Virus record (IMG/VR): IMGVR_UViG_3300007960_000224
Span: 1-22,274 of that record
Strand: one strand, 5' to 3'
DNA length: 22,274 bases
Source of the DNA: a virus
Shown here: positions 6,098 through 11,476 of the stretch, piece after piece
Layout: the number at the start of each line of letters is the position of its first letter
Numbering within the stretch: position 1 is the stretch's first letter
The notes under the pieces: model-generated
What the model saw: only the letters and a program-made list of their open reading frames with translations
Told to the model about the DNA's origin: nothing
Databases searched by the model: none
Translations under genes and position numbers: made by a program

Positions 6098-6798
6098 TAG
6101 GCGTCCAGCTTCTTGAGCTGCGCCTTCGTCGGGTTCTTACCTTCGAGAAGGTCGTCCGCCGAGAAGATGCCCTCGAAGAAGAGAGACGCCTGATCCCGCG
6201 TCACCCACGTCTCCACAACGAACTTAGGCTTGTAGTTTGTCTGGCCTTGGGCCTCGAACTGCTCCTTATCGAAGTGGATCAGCGGAAGCGCAGGCTCCCG
6301 TCTACGCGACCGGGATTTGATCTCCTCAATCAAATCACTCATCGCGTTTTTCGCTGAGACGGTGTTGGACGAGAACTTGACGTTCACGTCTTCGCCATCC
6401 AGCGAGAGGCAGCCGAAGCCGAGGAGGTCAGCCCAGCCCTCGCCTGCCTTGGTGTTGTACGGCCCGTGATCTTTCAGATCCTCTTCGGCAATAGCCCTGC
6501 CTCCGAAGAACGACCATTCGAGACGCTCAACAGGTTTGCCGCCTTTCCAGCAGACCCACCCAGCCAAGAGGCTCATGGGTTCCACGAGGTAAGTATCCTC
6601 GGGGTCCATATCGTCCTTGTTCTTGCCGAGCGCGTAGCGGCCCGTCTTGCCGGAGAATGAGAGGAACCGAACCCCCTCGCCGATCTGGCCGTGCGCCCCG
6701 GTTTCCTGCTGGCCCTGCTCGATGGCATCAGCCAATGCGTCGTCGGAGAGTACGGGTACGTTTGCCTTCTGCAAGAAGGCGGTCAATGCGGTGCTCAT
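6097..6798 (-). CDS. Unknown 233-aa protein, candidate ssDNA-binding or nuclease partner
   Basis: I do not recognise the family with certainty. It is mildly acidic, with no membrane segment. Residues about 45-75 (RFLSFSGKTGRYALGKNKDD) and 85-105 (SLLAGWVCWKGGKPVERLEW) look like beta strands with aromatic and basic faces, and the tail is KKLDA after LLEGKNPTKAQL. Genes of this size beside a Cas4/RecB-like nuclease and a polymerase in phages are often single-strand-binding or recombination proteins, so that is my leading guess from context only. AAGGAT precedes the ATG; it follows the nuclease by 15 bases and ends directly at a strong terminator. Confidence 0.7.
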   Translation of the reverse strand: MSTALTAFLQKANVPVLSDDALADAIEQGQQETGAHGQIGEGVRFLSFSGKTGRYALGKNKDDMDPEDTYLVEPMSLLAGWVCWKGGKPVERLEWSFFGGRAIAEEDLKDHGPYNTKAGEGWADLLGFGCLSLDGEDVNVKFSSNTVSAKNAMSDLIEEIKSRSRRREPALPLIHFDKEQFEAQGQTNYKPKFVVETWVTRDQASLFFEGIFSADDLLEGKNPTKAQLKKLDA

Positions 6799-6813
6799 TA
6801 CTAGTATCCTTTT

Positions 6814-7800
6814 CTACTGAACACGTTTCAACGTAAGGCGTTCGCTGGGTGCGCCCACCTTGGTAAAGGGAGATAAGTCAATACCAGCCGCCGCGACGGC
6901 CTTCTTGTCCAGGGTCTCCCGGCCCTTCGTCATCTGCAACGTCACTTCGACGTTGCCGACGATGACCTTGGGACGGCCTTGCAAGCCGTCTTTGATGTCT
7001 TCCTTGAGTGCATCGAGGCGGAGCTTCGCCACGTCCTGCGCTTCCTTGATGGCCATGTATTCGAGAGCGGCACTGTCGAGGCCACTGCCCCGGCGTACCC
7101 TCTGACGACCCTGCACGTCGCTCATCTCCACGCCACACATCTTTTTGTGCGGGCAGTAGGTGCAGCCACCATTGCGCTTACCTTCGCGATCCAGCGCGTC
7201 GGCGGACTTGGCACGTAGTACCTTGGCGGCCTTCTTGGCGTAGACGTCCAGGAGCTTGTCGTCCCCTGCCTCGACGGTGAATTCCAGGATGTCGTTGTAG
7301 TTCGAGGCGTCGATGTAGAGCAGGCTACCTTCGCGTATCTTAGGCTCTCGCTCCCCGACGGTCTGGTTCTCCAGCGCCATAGCGATCTTAAATTGCGTGA
7401 TGTGCTCTGGCTTCGGTAGGCTGGAGCGGTTAGTCCTGGGATCAATAGACTTGATCTCCAGCCCGAAAATCTCGCCCACCTCGACCCGGTAGAAACCATC
7501 AGGTGTTGCCGACAGCCTGCGCTTGGTGTCCTGGAGGCTCTCCTGCTCCTCTCCGGCCTTTATCAAGTCGACGTCGTTGCGGGCCTCCAGGCAGCGGATG
7601 ACGTACTCCTCAGCCATGTGGCCGCGCCATGCGTAGCCCCACTCCTGCTCCTCTCCCTCGAAGCCCTGCTTGTCGTACCAGAGCCAGCGGATGCAGTTGT
7701 CCGCCTCCGAGCTGTTGAGGTACTTGGTGCGGTCGAAGCCCCATTCTTTTTTGGCGTCCATATTTCTCTGGCCGCCGATGATCAACGCTTTCATGTTCAT
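6814..7800 (-). CDS. Cas4/RecB-like PD-(D/E)XK nuclease with Fe-S-type cysteine set
   Basis: 328-residue nuclease of the PD-(D/E)XK superfamily. Visible elements: GHMAEEYV (H61, E64), SATPDG with D101, LEIKS with E115 and K117, and a downstream HITQFKIAM helix with Q136 (motif QxxxY/A-like). One cysteine near the N-terminus (C36 in ADNCIRWLWY) and three late cysteines in CTYCPHKKMC (C213, C216, C222) match the 1+3 cysteine pattern that holds a 4Fe-4S cluster in Cas4 and AddB. Function is probably exonucleolytic end processing in phage recombination or host DNA breakdown, not CRISPR adaptation: no cas1/cas2 or array is present. GGAGG lies 9 bases before the ATG. The C-terminal 100 residues form an extra helical region of unknown role. 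Confidence 0.88.
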   Translation of the reverse strand: MNMKALIIGGQRNMDAKKEWGFDRTKYLNSSEADNCIRWLWYDKQGFEGEEQEWGYAWRGHMAEEYVIRCLEARNDVDLIKAGEEQESLQDTKRRLSATPDGFYRVEVGEIFGLEIKSIDPRTNRSSLPKPEHITQFKIAMALENQTVGEREPKIREGSLLYIDASNYNDILEFTVEAGDDKLLDVYAKKAAKVLRAKSADALDREGKRNGGCTYCPHKKMCGVEMSDVQGRQRVRRGSGLDSAALEYMAIKEAQDVAKLRLDALKEDIKDGLQGRPKVIVGNVEVTLQMTKGRETLDKKAVAAAGIDLSPFTKVGAPSERLTLKRVQ

Positions 7801-7801
7801 T

Positions 7802-7966
7802 TCAATCTACCTCCGTTGGCGGGCCGTAATGGACCCCGCACTCTTGATAAAACCGCTCTTCCTCAGCCATATGCCTGTCGATACCATCGAAGACGACCCA
7901 CCAGAACAATACGACTGCGGCGAATAGGACGGGGGACACGGCCAGCCCAATCAGGAAGCTCTTCAT
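7802..7966 (-). CDS. Small single-span membrane protein, 54 aa
   Basis: MKSFLIGLAVSPVLFAAVVL followed by FWWVVFDG is a clear N-terminal transmembrane helix (about residues 4-26) with one lysine before it, leaving an acidic 28-residue tail containing one cysteine (C43). The ATG overlaps the helicase stop (ATGA) and GGGAG lies 7 bases upstream; the stop is 1 base from the nuclease ATG, and the last codons carry that gene's GGAGG. Too short to be listed by most callers but well supported. Role unknown: it could be a superinfection or host-membrane effector, or a small membrane anchor. Confidence 0.72.
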   Translation of the reverse strand: MKSFLIGLAVSPVLFAAVVLFWWVVFDGIDRHMAEEERFYQECGVHYGPPTEVD

Positions 7967-9297
7967 GCTGCGTCTCCCTGATCCATAGCGCGGGCGTGTT
8001 CCCGGCGCTTCGTTGCACTGATGCGGGCGACGGCTGCTTCGAGCTTGTTGTCGCCCCGCAGGATGTCTACGTGGACGTGATCCGTCTGCCCGATGCGGTG
8101 CAGGCGGGCGAAGAACTGATCCATGACGGACGGCGACCAGTCTTCCTCGACCACGACGATCCGGTTGCCGCCGTGCTGGAGGTTCAAGGAAACGCCCATC
8201 GCGCTAATCTGCCCGACGATGACGTCGAGCTGCCCGTTGTTGAACTCGGACTGGATCGCCTGCTTCGACGCTGCCGATGTTCGCCCATCGAGAGAGGCGA
8301 CGCGGACCTTACCGCCGGACAGCGCCTTGACCAGCTCGTCGATGACCTCGGTGTGCCATGCGCCGACGAGGACACCGCCCGCACCGCTCTCGATGCGGTC
8401 GGCGATCTCAGACGCTGCGGCCTTTACCTTGGCTGCACCGATCCGGCGGCGGATGGTTGCGAGGTGAGGATCTTTGGTGCGGACGGCCTCCTCGATCTGG
8501 GACTGGTTCATCTTCCCCATATCCTTGAGCATCGACTTCAGCTCAGCGTCGGCATCGAGCGGGACGAGGAGGCTGTTGGTCGTCAACGGCGGCATAGCTG
8601 CCCAGACGTCTTTCAGCTCGCGGCGGACGGCGAGGCCGCCATCGAAGAGCCACTGGTTCAGCTCATCGGTGTTGCGGTTGCCGACCGTCACAGGGACGGG
8701 ACTAGGCTGCCGGGGGCTGAACTTCTTCATCTGGGTGACGCAGAACCGCAGGCGGAACTTGTCGAGGCTGTTGCCGCCGCAGCGTTGCTTGAGGCCGTCC
8801 ATATCAGCGCGGCATAGGAACGTGAAGATGTCGTCGTTCCATCGCGTGATCGGCGTACCTGTCAGCAGCCATGTCCGATCTACGCTCTCGCACAAACCGC
8901 CACGACCGATCATGGCCTGGGTGGTTTTAGCGGCAGGAGACTTGACGGCGTGGGCTTCGTCCATGATGAGAACTCCAGCGTTGATCCGCTTGAGATCAGA
9001 GACGCGGGTGCGCGCGATGGCCCATGAGCAGATGATCGCGCTGGCTGCCCAGTCGATAGGCGTCTTGCCTGTCTTGAGGAGCTGTGCCTTGCCGAGACCG
9101 AACTCCTCGAACTCTTCTTTCCACATATGGAGAGAGATCGGCGGCCCGACGATGATCGTAATGGCTGGGTTCCGCAGGCGAACGGCTTCGAGGGCGGTCA
9201 GGGTCTTACCTGACCCCATGCCGGAAAAGCACCCTGCGAACTTTTTGCTGGCGAGGAACTGGGCGTCCTCAATCTGGTGCTGTAAAAGCGTTTTCAT
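7963..9297 (-). CDS. SNF2-type superfamily 2 DNA helicase/translocase
   Basis: 444-residue ATP-dependent DNA translocase with both RecA-like lobes. Lobe 1: Walker A GMGSGKT (26-32), GPPISLHMWKEEF (Ia), DEAH box LIMDEAHAVKS (113-116), LLTGTPI (motif III, 145-149). Lobe 2: SLDGRTS, VIVGQISAMGVSLNLQ (motif V) and RLHRIGQ (motif VI, 398-404), the last typical of SNF2 proteins. The start at 9297 is preceded by GGAGGTCAAA; the longer ORF start at 9321 lies upstream of this site. A near-consensus promoter sits 26 bases upstream at 9323-9350. Likely assists replication, recombination or removal of bound proteins from phage DNA. Confidence 0.93.
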   Translation of the reverse strand: MKTLLQHQIEDAQFLASKKFAGCFSGMGSGKTLTALEAVRLRNPAITIIVGPPISLHMWKEEFEEFGLGKAQLLKTGKTPIDWAASAIICSWAIARTRVSDLKRINAGVLIMDEAHAVKSPAAKTTQAMIGRGGLCESVDRTWLLTGTPITRWNDDIFTFLCRADMDGLKQRCGGNSLDKFRLRFCVTQMKKFSPRQPSPVPVTVGNRNTDELNQWLFDGGLAVRRELKDVWAAMPPLTTNSLLVPLDADAELKSMLKDMGKMNQSQIEEAVRTKDPHLATIRRRIGAAKVKAAASEIADRIESGAGGVLVGAWHTEVIDELVKALSGGKVRVASLDGRTSAASKQAIQSEFNNGQLDVIVGQISAMGVSLNLQHGGNRIVVVEEDWSPSVMDQFFARLHRIGQTDHVHVDILRGDNKLEAAVARISATKRREHARAMDQGDAA

Positions 9298-9322
9298 TTT
9301 GACCTCCGTTGAACGTCTCACG

Positions 9323-9350
9323 ATTATAAAGCGTCAGTGTCTTCTGTCAA
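9323..9350 (-). promoter_or_regulatory. Leftward consensus sigma70 promoter, upstream of helicase
   Basis: Leftward strand: TTGACA (9350-9345), 16-base spacer, TATAAT (9328-9323). Both hexamers are perfect. The spacer (GAAGACACTGACGCTT) shares its CTGACGC part with the 10687-11231 promoters but not its first half. The promoter lies inside the last codons of the 59-residue gene, whose TAA is formed by the -10. Confidence 0.85.
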
Positions 9351-9503
9351 ATTATTCTTTTCCTCGTATGCCGCGCCCAGCAATTTGGCCGCGATCCTGG
9401 GGTGGACGTGATGCTGCGTCATAAAATCCAACGCCTCTTCGAGCGTCATACGTTCAGCTCTAATTTCTTCTCGCAGGGTCTCTGCGTACAATCCGCCTTG
9501 CAT
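9324..9503 (-). CDS. Small helical protein, 59 aa
   Basis: Begins MQGGLYAETLREEIRAERMT; charged and apparently all-helical, with a region HVHPRIAAKLLGAAYEEK that could be a short helix-turn-helix. Its ATG overlaps the previous gene's TAA (TAATG) and GGAGG lies 10 bases upstream. Its last seven codons are also a consensus promoter, so its C-terminus (LTEDTDAL) may be partly dictated by promoter sequence. No family recognised. Confidence 0.65.
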   Translation of the reverse strand: MQGGLYAETLREEIRAERMTLEEALDFMTQHHVHPRIAAKLLGAAYEEKNNLTEDTDAL

Positions 9504-9796
9504 TAGTGAAAATCCTCCGTTGATGTTTTAATGTAGGTTGCGTGGCCGATCTCAGTCACCATAACACAATCCTGGTCCAAAACCGTCCCGACGGCGCGGG
9601 CCAGCCCTTCAATATAGTCCTGACTATCGGACGCCACGTCCAGCTCGTAAGTGTGGACGGGCTGCCCGTTCCAGAACCCCTGCACCCGACGCATCGTCAG
9701 GTCAGCGGCGTGATCGAGGACGACTTCGAGGAGAGCCTGCTCCTCCAAGCCGCAGGGATCGCCATTGATCCCTGCGCTGATCCGATAGAGCTTCAT
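9503..9796 (-). CDS. Hypothetical protein, 97 aa
   Basis: Alpha/beta-looking protein, MKLYRISAGINGDPCGLEEQ at the start, with a tail GHATYIKTSTEDFH. It reads like a small ferredoxin-like or sensor fold (strand, long helix ALLEVVLDHAADLTMRR, strand), but no family is recognised. The ATG overlaps the ArdC stop (ATGA) and AAGGAGG lies in the last ArdC codons, so translation is coupled to ArdC. Acts in an unknown early process. Confidence 0.7.
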   Translation of the reverse strand: MKLYRISAGINGDPCGLEEQALLEVVLDHAADLTMRRVQGFWNGQPVHTYELDVASDSQDYIEGLARAVGTVLDQDCVMVTEIGHATYIKTSTEDFH

Positions 9797-10659
9797 GCTA
9801 CCTCCTTATTGAGCTTCTGGTCCGCCGCTTCAAAGATGAAGTCGGCGGCCTTTTGTGCTGCGCTGCCTGCGCGGACGATGGCCTTGTTGTCGGCCTTGAG
9901 AACTTCGAGCCACGAGGCCAAGTAGGAAGCGTGATCTTCACGCGGCTCGGCGGAGAGGCCAAGGCCGCCCATGACGAACGCTGCGCCCATCTCGGCGATC
10001 AGCTCCTCCTTGGCGTAGTCGCGGGTGCCGTTGGAGTTCTTGAGGTTACGGTCGAGACGGCTCTCGTGTCCGGTCATGTGGACGTACTCGTGGGCGAGGG
10101 TGGCGTAGTATGCCTCGCCGCTCTCGAACGTCTCGAACTTAGGCATCTGCACATAGTCCTGCGATGGGATGTAGAAGGCAAGGTCGCCGCCGTGCTTGGT
10201 GGCGAAGCCGACGGCATCGAAGAATGCCTGAGCGGCTGCGTCGCGCTCCTCAGCGTTCTGCTCAACTACTGGCGCGTCGAACTTGGCGGGCAGGCCGTCG
10301 ATCTGCGATTGGTTGAACACGTTGTAAATCTTGATCAGCGGAATTTTCTTCTCTTCGCCGCTCTCCTTATCTTTGATCTTGAGGGGCTTGAAGAAAATGA
10401 TCTGGCTGCCTTTCTCGCCTTTGCAAACCTGCGCCCCAAGAGCCTCAGCCTGCTTGTAGGTAAACCAGTGACGACCGACGTTGGCCGGGGACATACCCAG
10501 CAGCCAGACGTTGATGCCCTGGTAAGGCACACCGTTGTGGCGAAGAGGGAGACCCCCGGTGGTGGCCCAGCTCTTTTCCCAAGGGCGGGTGCCAGCCTCA
10601 AGGGCGGCGATGATTTTGTCGGTGATGACTTGGTAGGCGTCGATGCGTTGCTTTTTCAT
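9793..10659 (-). CDS. ardC-like: ArdC-like antirestriction protein (ssDNA-binding N-domain plus zincin)
   Basis: 288 residues with the ArdC architecture. The N-terminal domain (about 5-125) has ALEAGTRPWEKSW, the YQGINVWLL segment, WFTYKQAEALGAQVCKGEKG and NVFNQSQIDGLP, all hallmarks of the ArdC single-stranded-DNA-binding fold. The C-terminal metalloprotease-like domain has LAHEYVHMTGHESRLDR (H190, E191, H194) and KEELIAEMGAAF, whose glutamate is the likely third zinc ligand. Family members protect incoming DNA from restriction in the recipient cell. GGAGGTCATT precedes the ATG, with a strong promoter at 10687-10714, so it is among the first genes expressed, as an anti-defence protein should be. 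Confidence 0.92.
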   Translation of the reverse strand: MKKQRIDAYQVITDKIIAALEAGTRPWEKSWATTGGLPLRHNGVPYQGINVWLLGMSPANVGRHWFTYKQAEALGAQVCKGEKGSQIIFFKPLKIKDKESGEEKKIPLIKIYNVFNQSQIDGLPAKFDAPVVEQNAEERDAAAQAFFDAVGFATKHGGDLAFYIPSQDYVQMPKFETFESGEAYYATLAHEYVHMTGHESRLDRNLKNSNGTRDYAKEELIAEMGAAFVMGGLGLSAEPREDHASYLASWLEVLKADNKAIVRAGSAAQKAADFIFEAADQKLNKEVA

Positions 10660-10686
10660 AATGACCTCCGTTGTTTCAATGATTGG

Positions 10687-10714
10687 ATTATAGGGCGTCA
10701 GACACTGATGTCAA
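10687..10714 (-). promoter_or_regulatory. Leftward consensus sigma70 promoter, upstream of ardC-like gene
   Basis: Leftward strand: TTGACA (10714-10709), spacer TCAGTGTCTGACGCCC (16 bases), TATAAT (10692-10687). Perfect hexamers. The spacer is identical to those at 10910-10937 and 11204-11231 and contains the dyad TCAG-TGT-CTGA. Confidence 0.88.
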
Positions 10715-10728
10715 CACTCCCATATAAA

Positions 10729-10881
10729 TTACCTTGGCCAGCGCAGGCTGGCGTTGTGGCGGCGCTCCTCTTCCGCCTCCTGACGCTGCTCGTCTTCGCG
10801 TCGCATCTCTTCCATAGCCTCGCGCAGAATGCGCTGGCGGCGGGTTTCGCGGTCGAGGATGTTTTGAATTGATTTATGCAT
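10729..10881 (-). CDS. Highly charged coiled-coil microprotein, 50 aa
   Basis: MHKSIQNILDRETRRQRILR then an E/R-rich run (EEMRREDEQRQEAEEERR) and a RWPR tail. Roughly half of the residues are R, E, D or K, consistent with a single long helix or coiled coil. GGAGGTCACC precedes the ATG and a consensus promoter lies 29 bases upstream. Function unknown; charged early microproteins are often host-takeover factors, but that is analogy only. Confidence 0.68.
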   Translation of the reverse strand: MHKSIQNILDRETRRQRILREAMEEMRREDEQRQEAEEERRHNASLRWPR

Positions 10882-10882
10882 G

Positions 10883-10940
10883 GTGACCTCCGTTGATTAA
10901 CTGAGAAGGATTATAGGGCGTCAGACACTGATGTCAACAC
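10883..10940 (-). repeat. 58-bp direct repeat, copy 1 (promoter plus leader)
   Basis: Identical over all 58 bases to 11177-11234. It holds the whole promoter, the 5' leader and the GGAGGTCAC ribosome-binding site. A shorter, related version precedes the ardC-like gene: 33 identical bases ending at 10718, plus the RBS. Confidence 0.97.
10910..10937 (-). promoter_or_regulatory. Leftward consensus sigma70 promoter, upstream of 50-aa gene
   Basis: Leftward strand: TTGACA (10937-10932), the 16-base conserved spacer, TATAAT (10915-10910). Part of the 58-bp repeat. Confidence 0.88.
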
Positions 10941-10950
10941 CCCCATAAAA

Positions 10951-11175
10951 TTATTTCTCGATGGGGTTGCGGCGGAGCCAGCGGGCTAGGTCGAGCATGA
11001 CGCCAGCCGCAGAGTGCCCGGTTACGGTGGAGTGAGCCTCTAAAAGCAGGAGGCCGGTGGGGAGGACGGCAGCGACAATAGCGTCGGTGTTGACGTCTTC
11101 GACGTAGGCGCGCCATGCGACAACTTCTTTGCCGCCGATTTCTTCACGCTCGATTTTGATGTACTTAGTAAACAT
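10951..11175 (-). CDS. Hypothetical protein, 74 aa, first gene of the leftward block
   Basis: MFTKYIKIEREEIGGKEVVA starts a beta-rich N-terminus; the centre AIVAAVLPTGLLLLEAHSTV is hydrophobic but broken by P, T and G; it ends in LDLARWLRRNPIEK. It reads as a small alpha/beta domain rather than a membrane protein. GGAGGTCACA precedes the ATG and a consensus promoter lies 28 bases upstream. Being first after the divergent control region, it is expected to be expressed early. No family recognised. Confidence 0.72.
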   Translation of the reverse strand: MFTKYIKIEREEIGGKEVVAWRAYVEDVNTDAIVAAVLPTGLLLLEAHSTVTGHSAAGVMLDLARWLRRNPIEK

Positions 11176-11176
11176 T

Positions 11177-11234
11177 GTGACCTCCGTTGATTAACTGAGA
11201 AGGATTATAGGGCGTCAGACACTGATGTCAACAC
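11177..11234 (-). repeat. 58-bp direct repeat, copy 2 (promoter plus leader)
   Basis: Second exact copy of 10883-10940, upstream of the 74-residue gene. The two copies are 294 bases apart (start to start) and bracket that gene. Confidence 0.97.
11204..11231 (-). promoter_or_regulatory. Leftward consensus sigma70 promoter, upstream of 74-aa gene
   Basis: Leftward strand: TTGACA (11231-11226), the conserved 16-base spacer, TATAAT (11209-11204). It is the outermost leftward promoter and begins directly beside a terminator T-tract. Confidence 0.88.
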
Positions 11235-11264
11235 AAAAAAATAACCCCCGGAAAAATCCGGGGG
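11231..11264 (-). terminator. Intrinsic terminator in the divergent region
   Basis: CCCCCGGA (11245-11252) pairs with TCCGGGGG (11257-11264) around AAAA. On the leftward strand it is followed by TTATTTTTTT, a strong terminator tail; on the rightward strand only CTTAGTTTTC follows. It would stop a leftward transcript arising from 11265-11470, although no leftward protein gene lies there. Confidence 0.8.
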
Positions 11265-11467
11265 CTTAGTTTTCACAGGGAGGGATCAATGTAATCCGCT
11301 AGAGGATTTCTCACCACAGCGGTGAGGTCGTTATATTGACAGAAACTAAAATGGGGTGCAAGCTGGTCGTTGCCTAAATTTTGGGGCCGGGAGCAAACGC
11401 TCACCGACCCCAAGATTTTCAAGGCGCGGGGTAGCAGCCCCGACTATCGACAACACCAACCTGCGGA
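11265..11467. other. Structured non-coding divergent region (leader, ncRNA or origin candidate)
   Basis: About 200 bases with no convincing ORF. It has four hairpins in series: AATCC/GGATT (11293-11308), CTCACC/GGTGAG (11310-11326), a long imperfect stem of TTGGGG-CGG-GAGC with GCTC-CCG-CCCCAA around an AAAC loop (11381-11413), and CGGGG/CCCCG (11427-11442). It could be the 5' leader of the primase-helicase mRNA, a leftward small RNA ending at the 11231-11264 terminator, or part of an origin. A TTGACA at 11336 has no matching -10, so the rightward promoter is not identified. Confidence 0.6.
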
Positions 11468-11476
11468 GTGATAAAA

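Noticed and set aside
6814-7800. CRISPR-associated cas4 in a CRISPR locus
   Set aside because: No cas1, cas2 or repeats nearby; replication-gene context suggests a phage recombination nuclease.
7618-8817. 399-codon rightward ORF opposite the helicase
   Set aside because: Antisense to well-supported helicase and nuclease genes; no family resemblance.
9853-10872. 339-codon rightward ORF opposite the ardC-like gene
   Set aside because: Shadow of a GC-rich gene, with compositionally odd protein; it also crosses a leftward promoter.
11336-11341. TTGACA as a rightward promoter for the primase-helicase
   Set aside because: No acceptable -10 at 15-19 bases downstream (best sites read GCAAGC, CAAGCT, AAGCTG).
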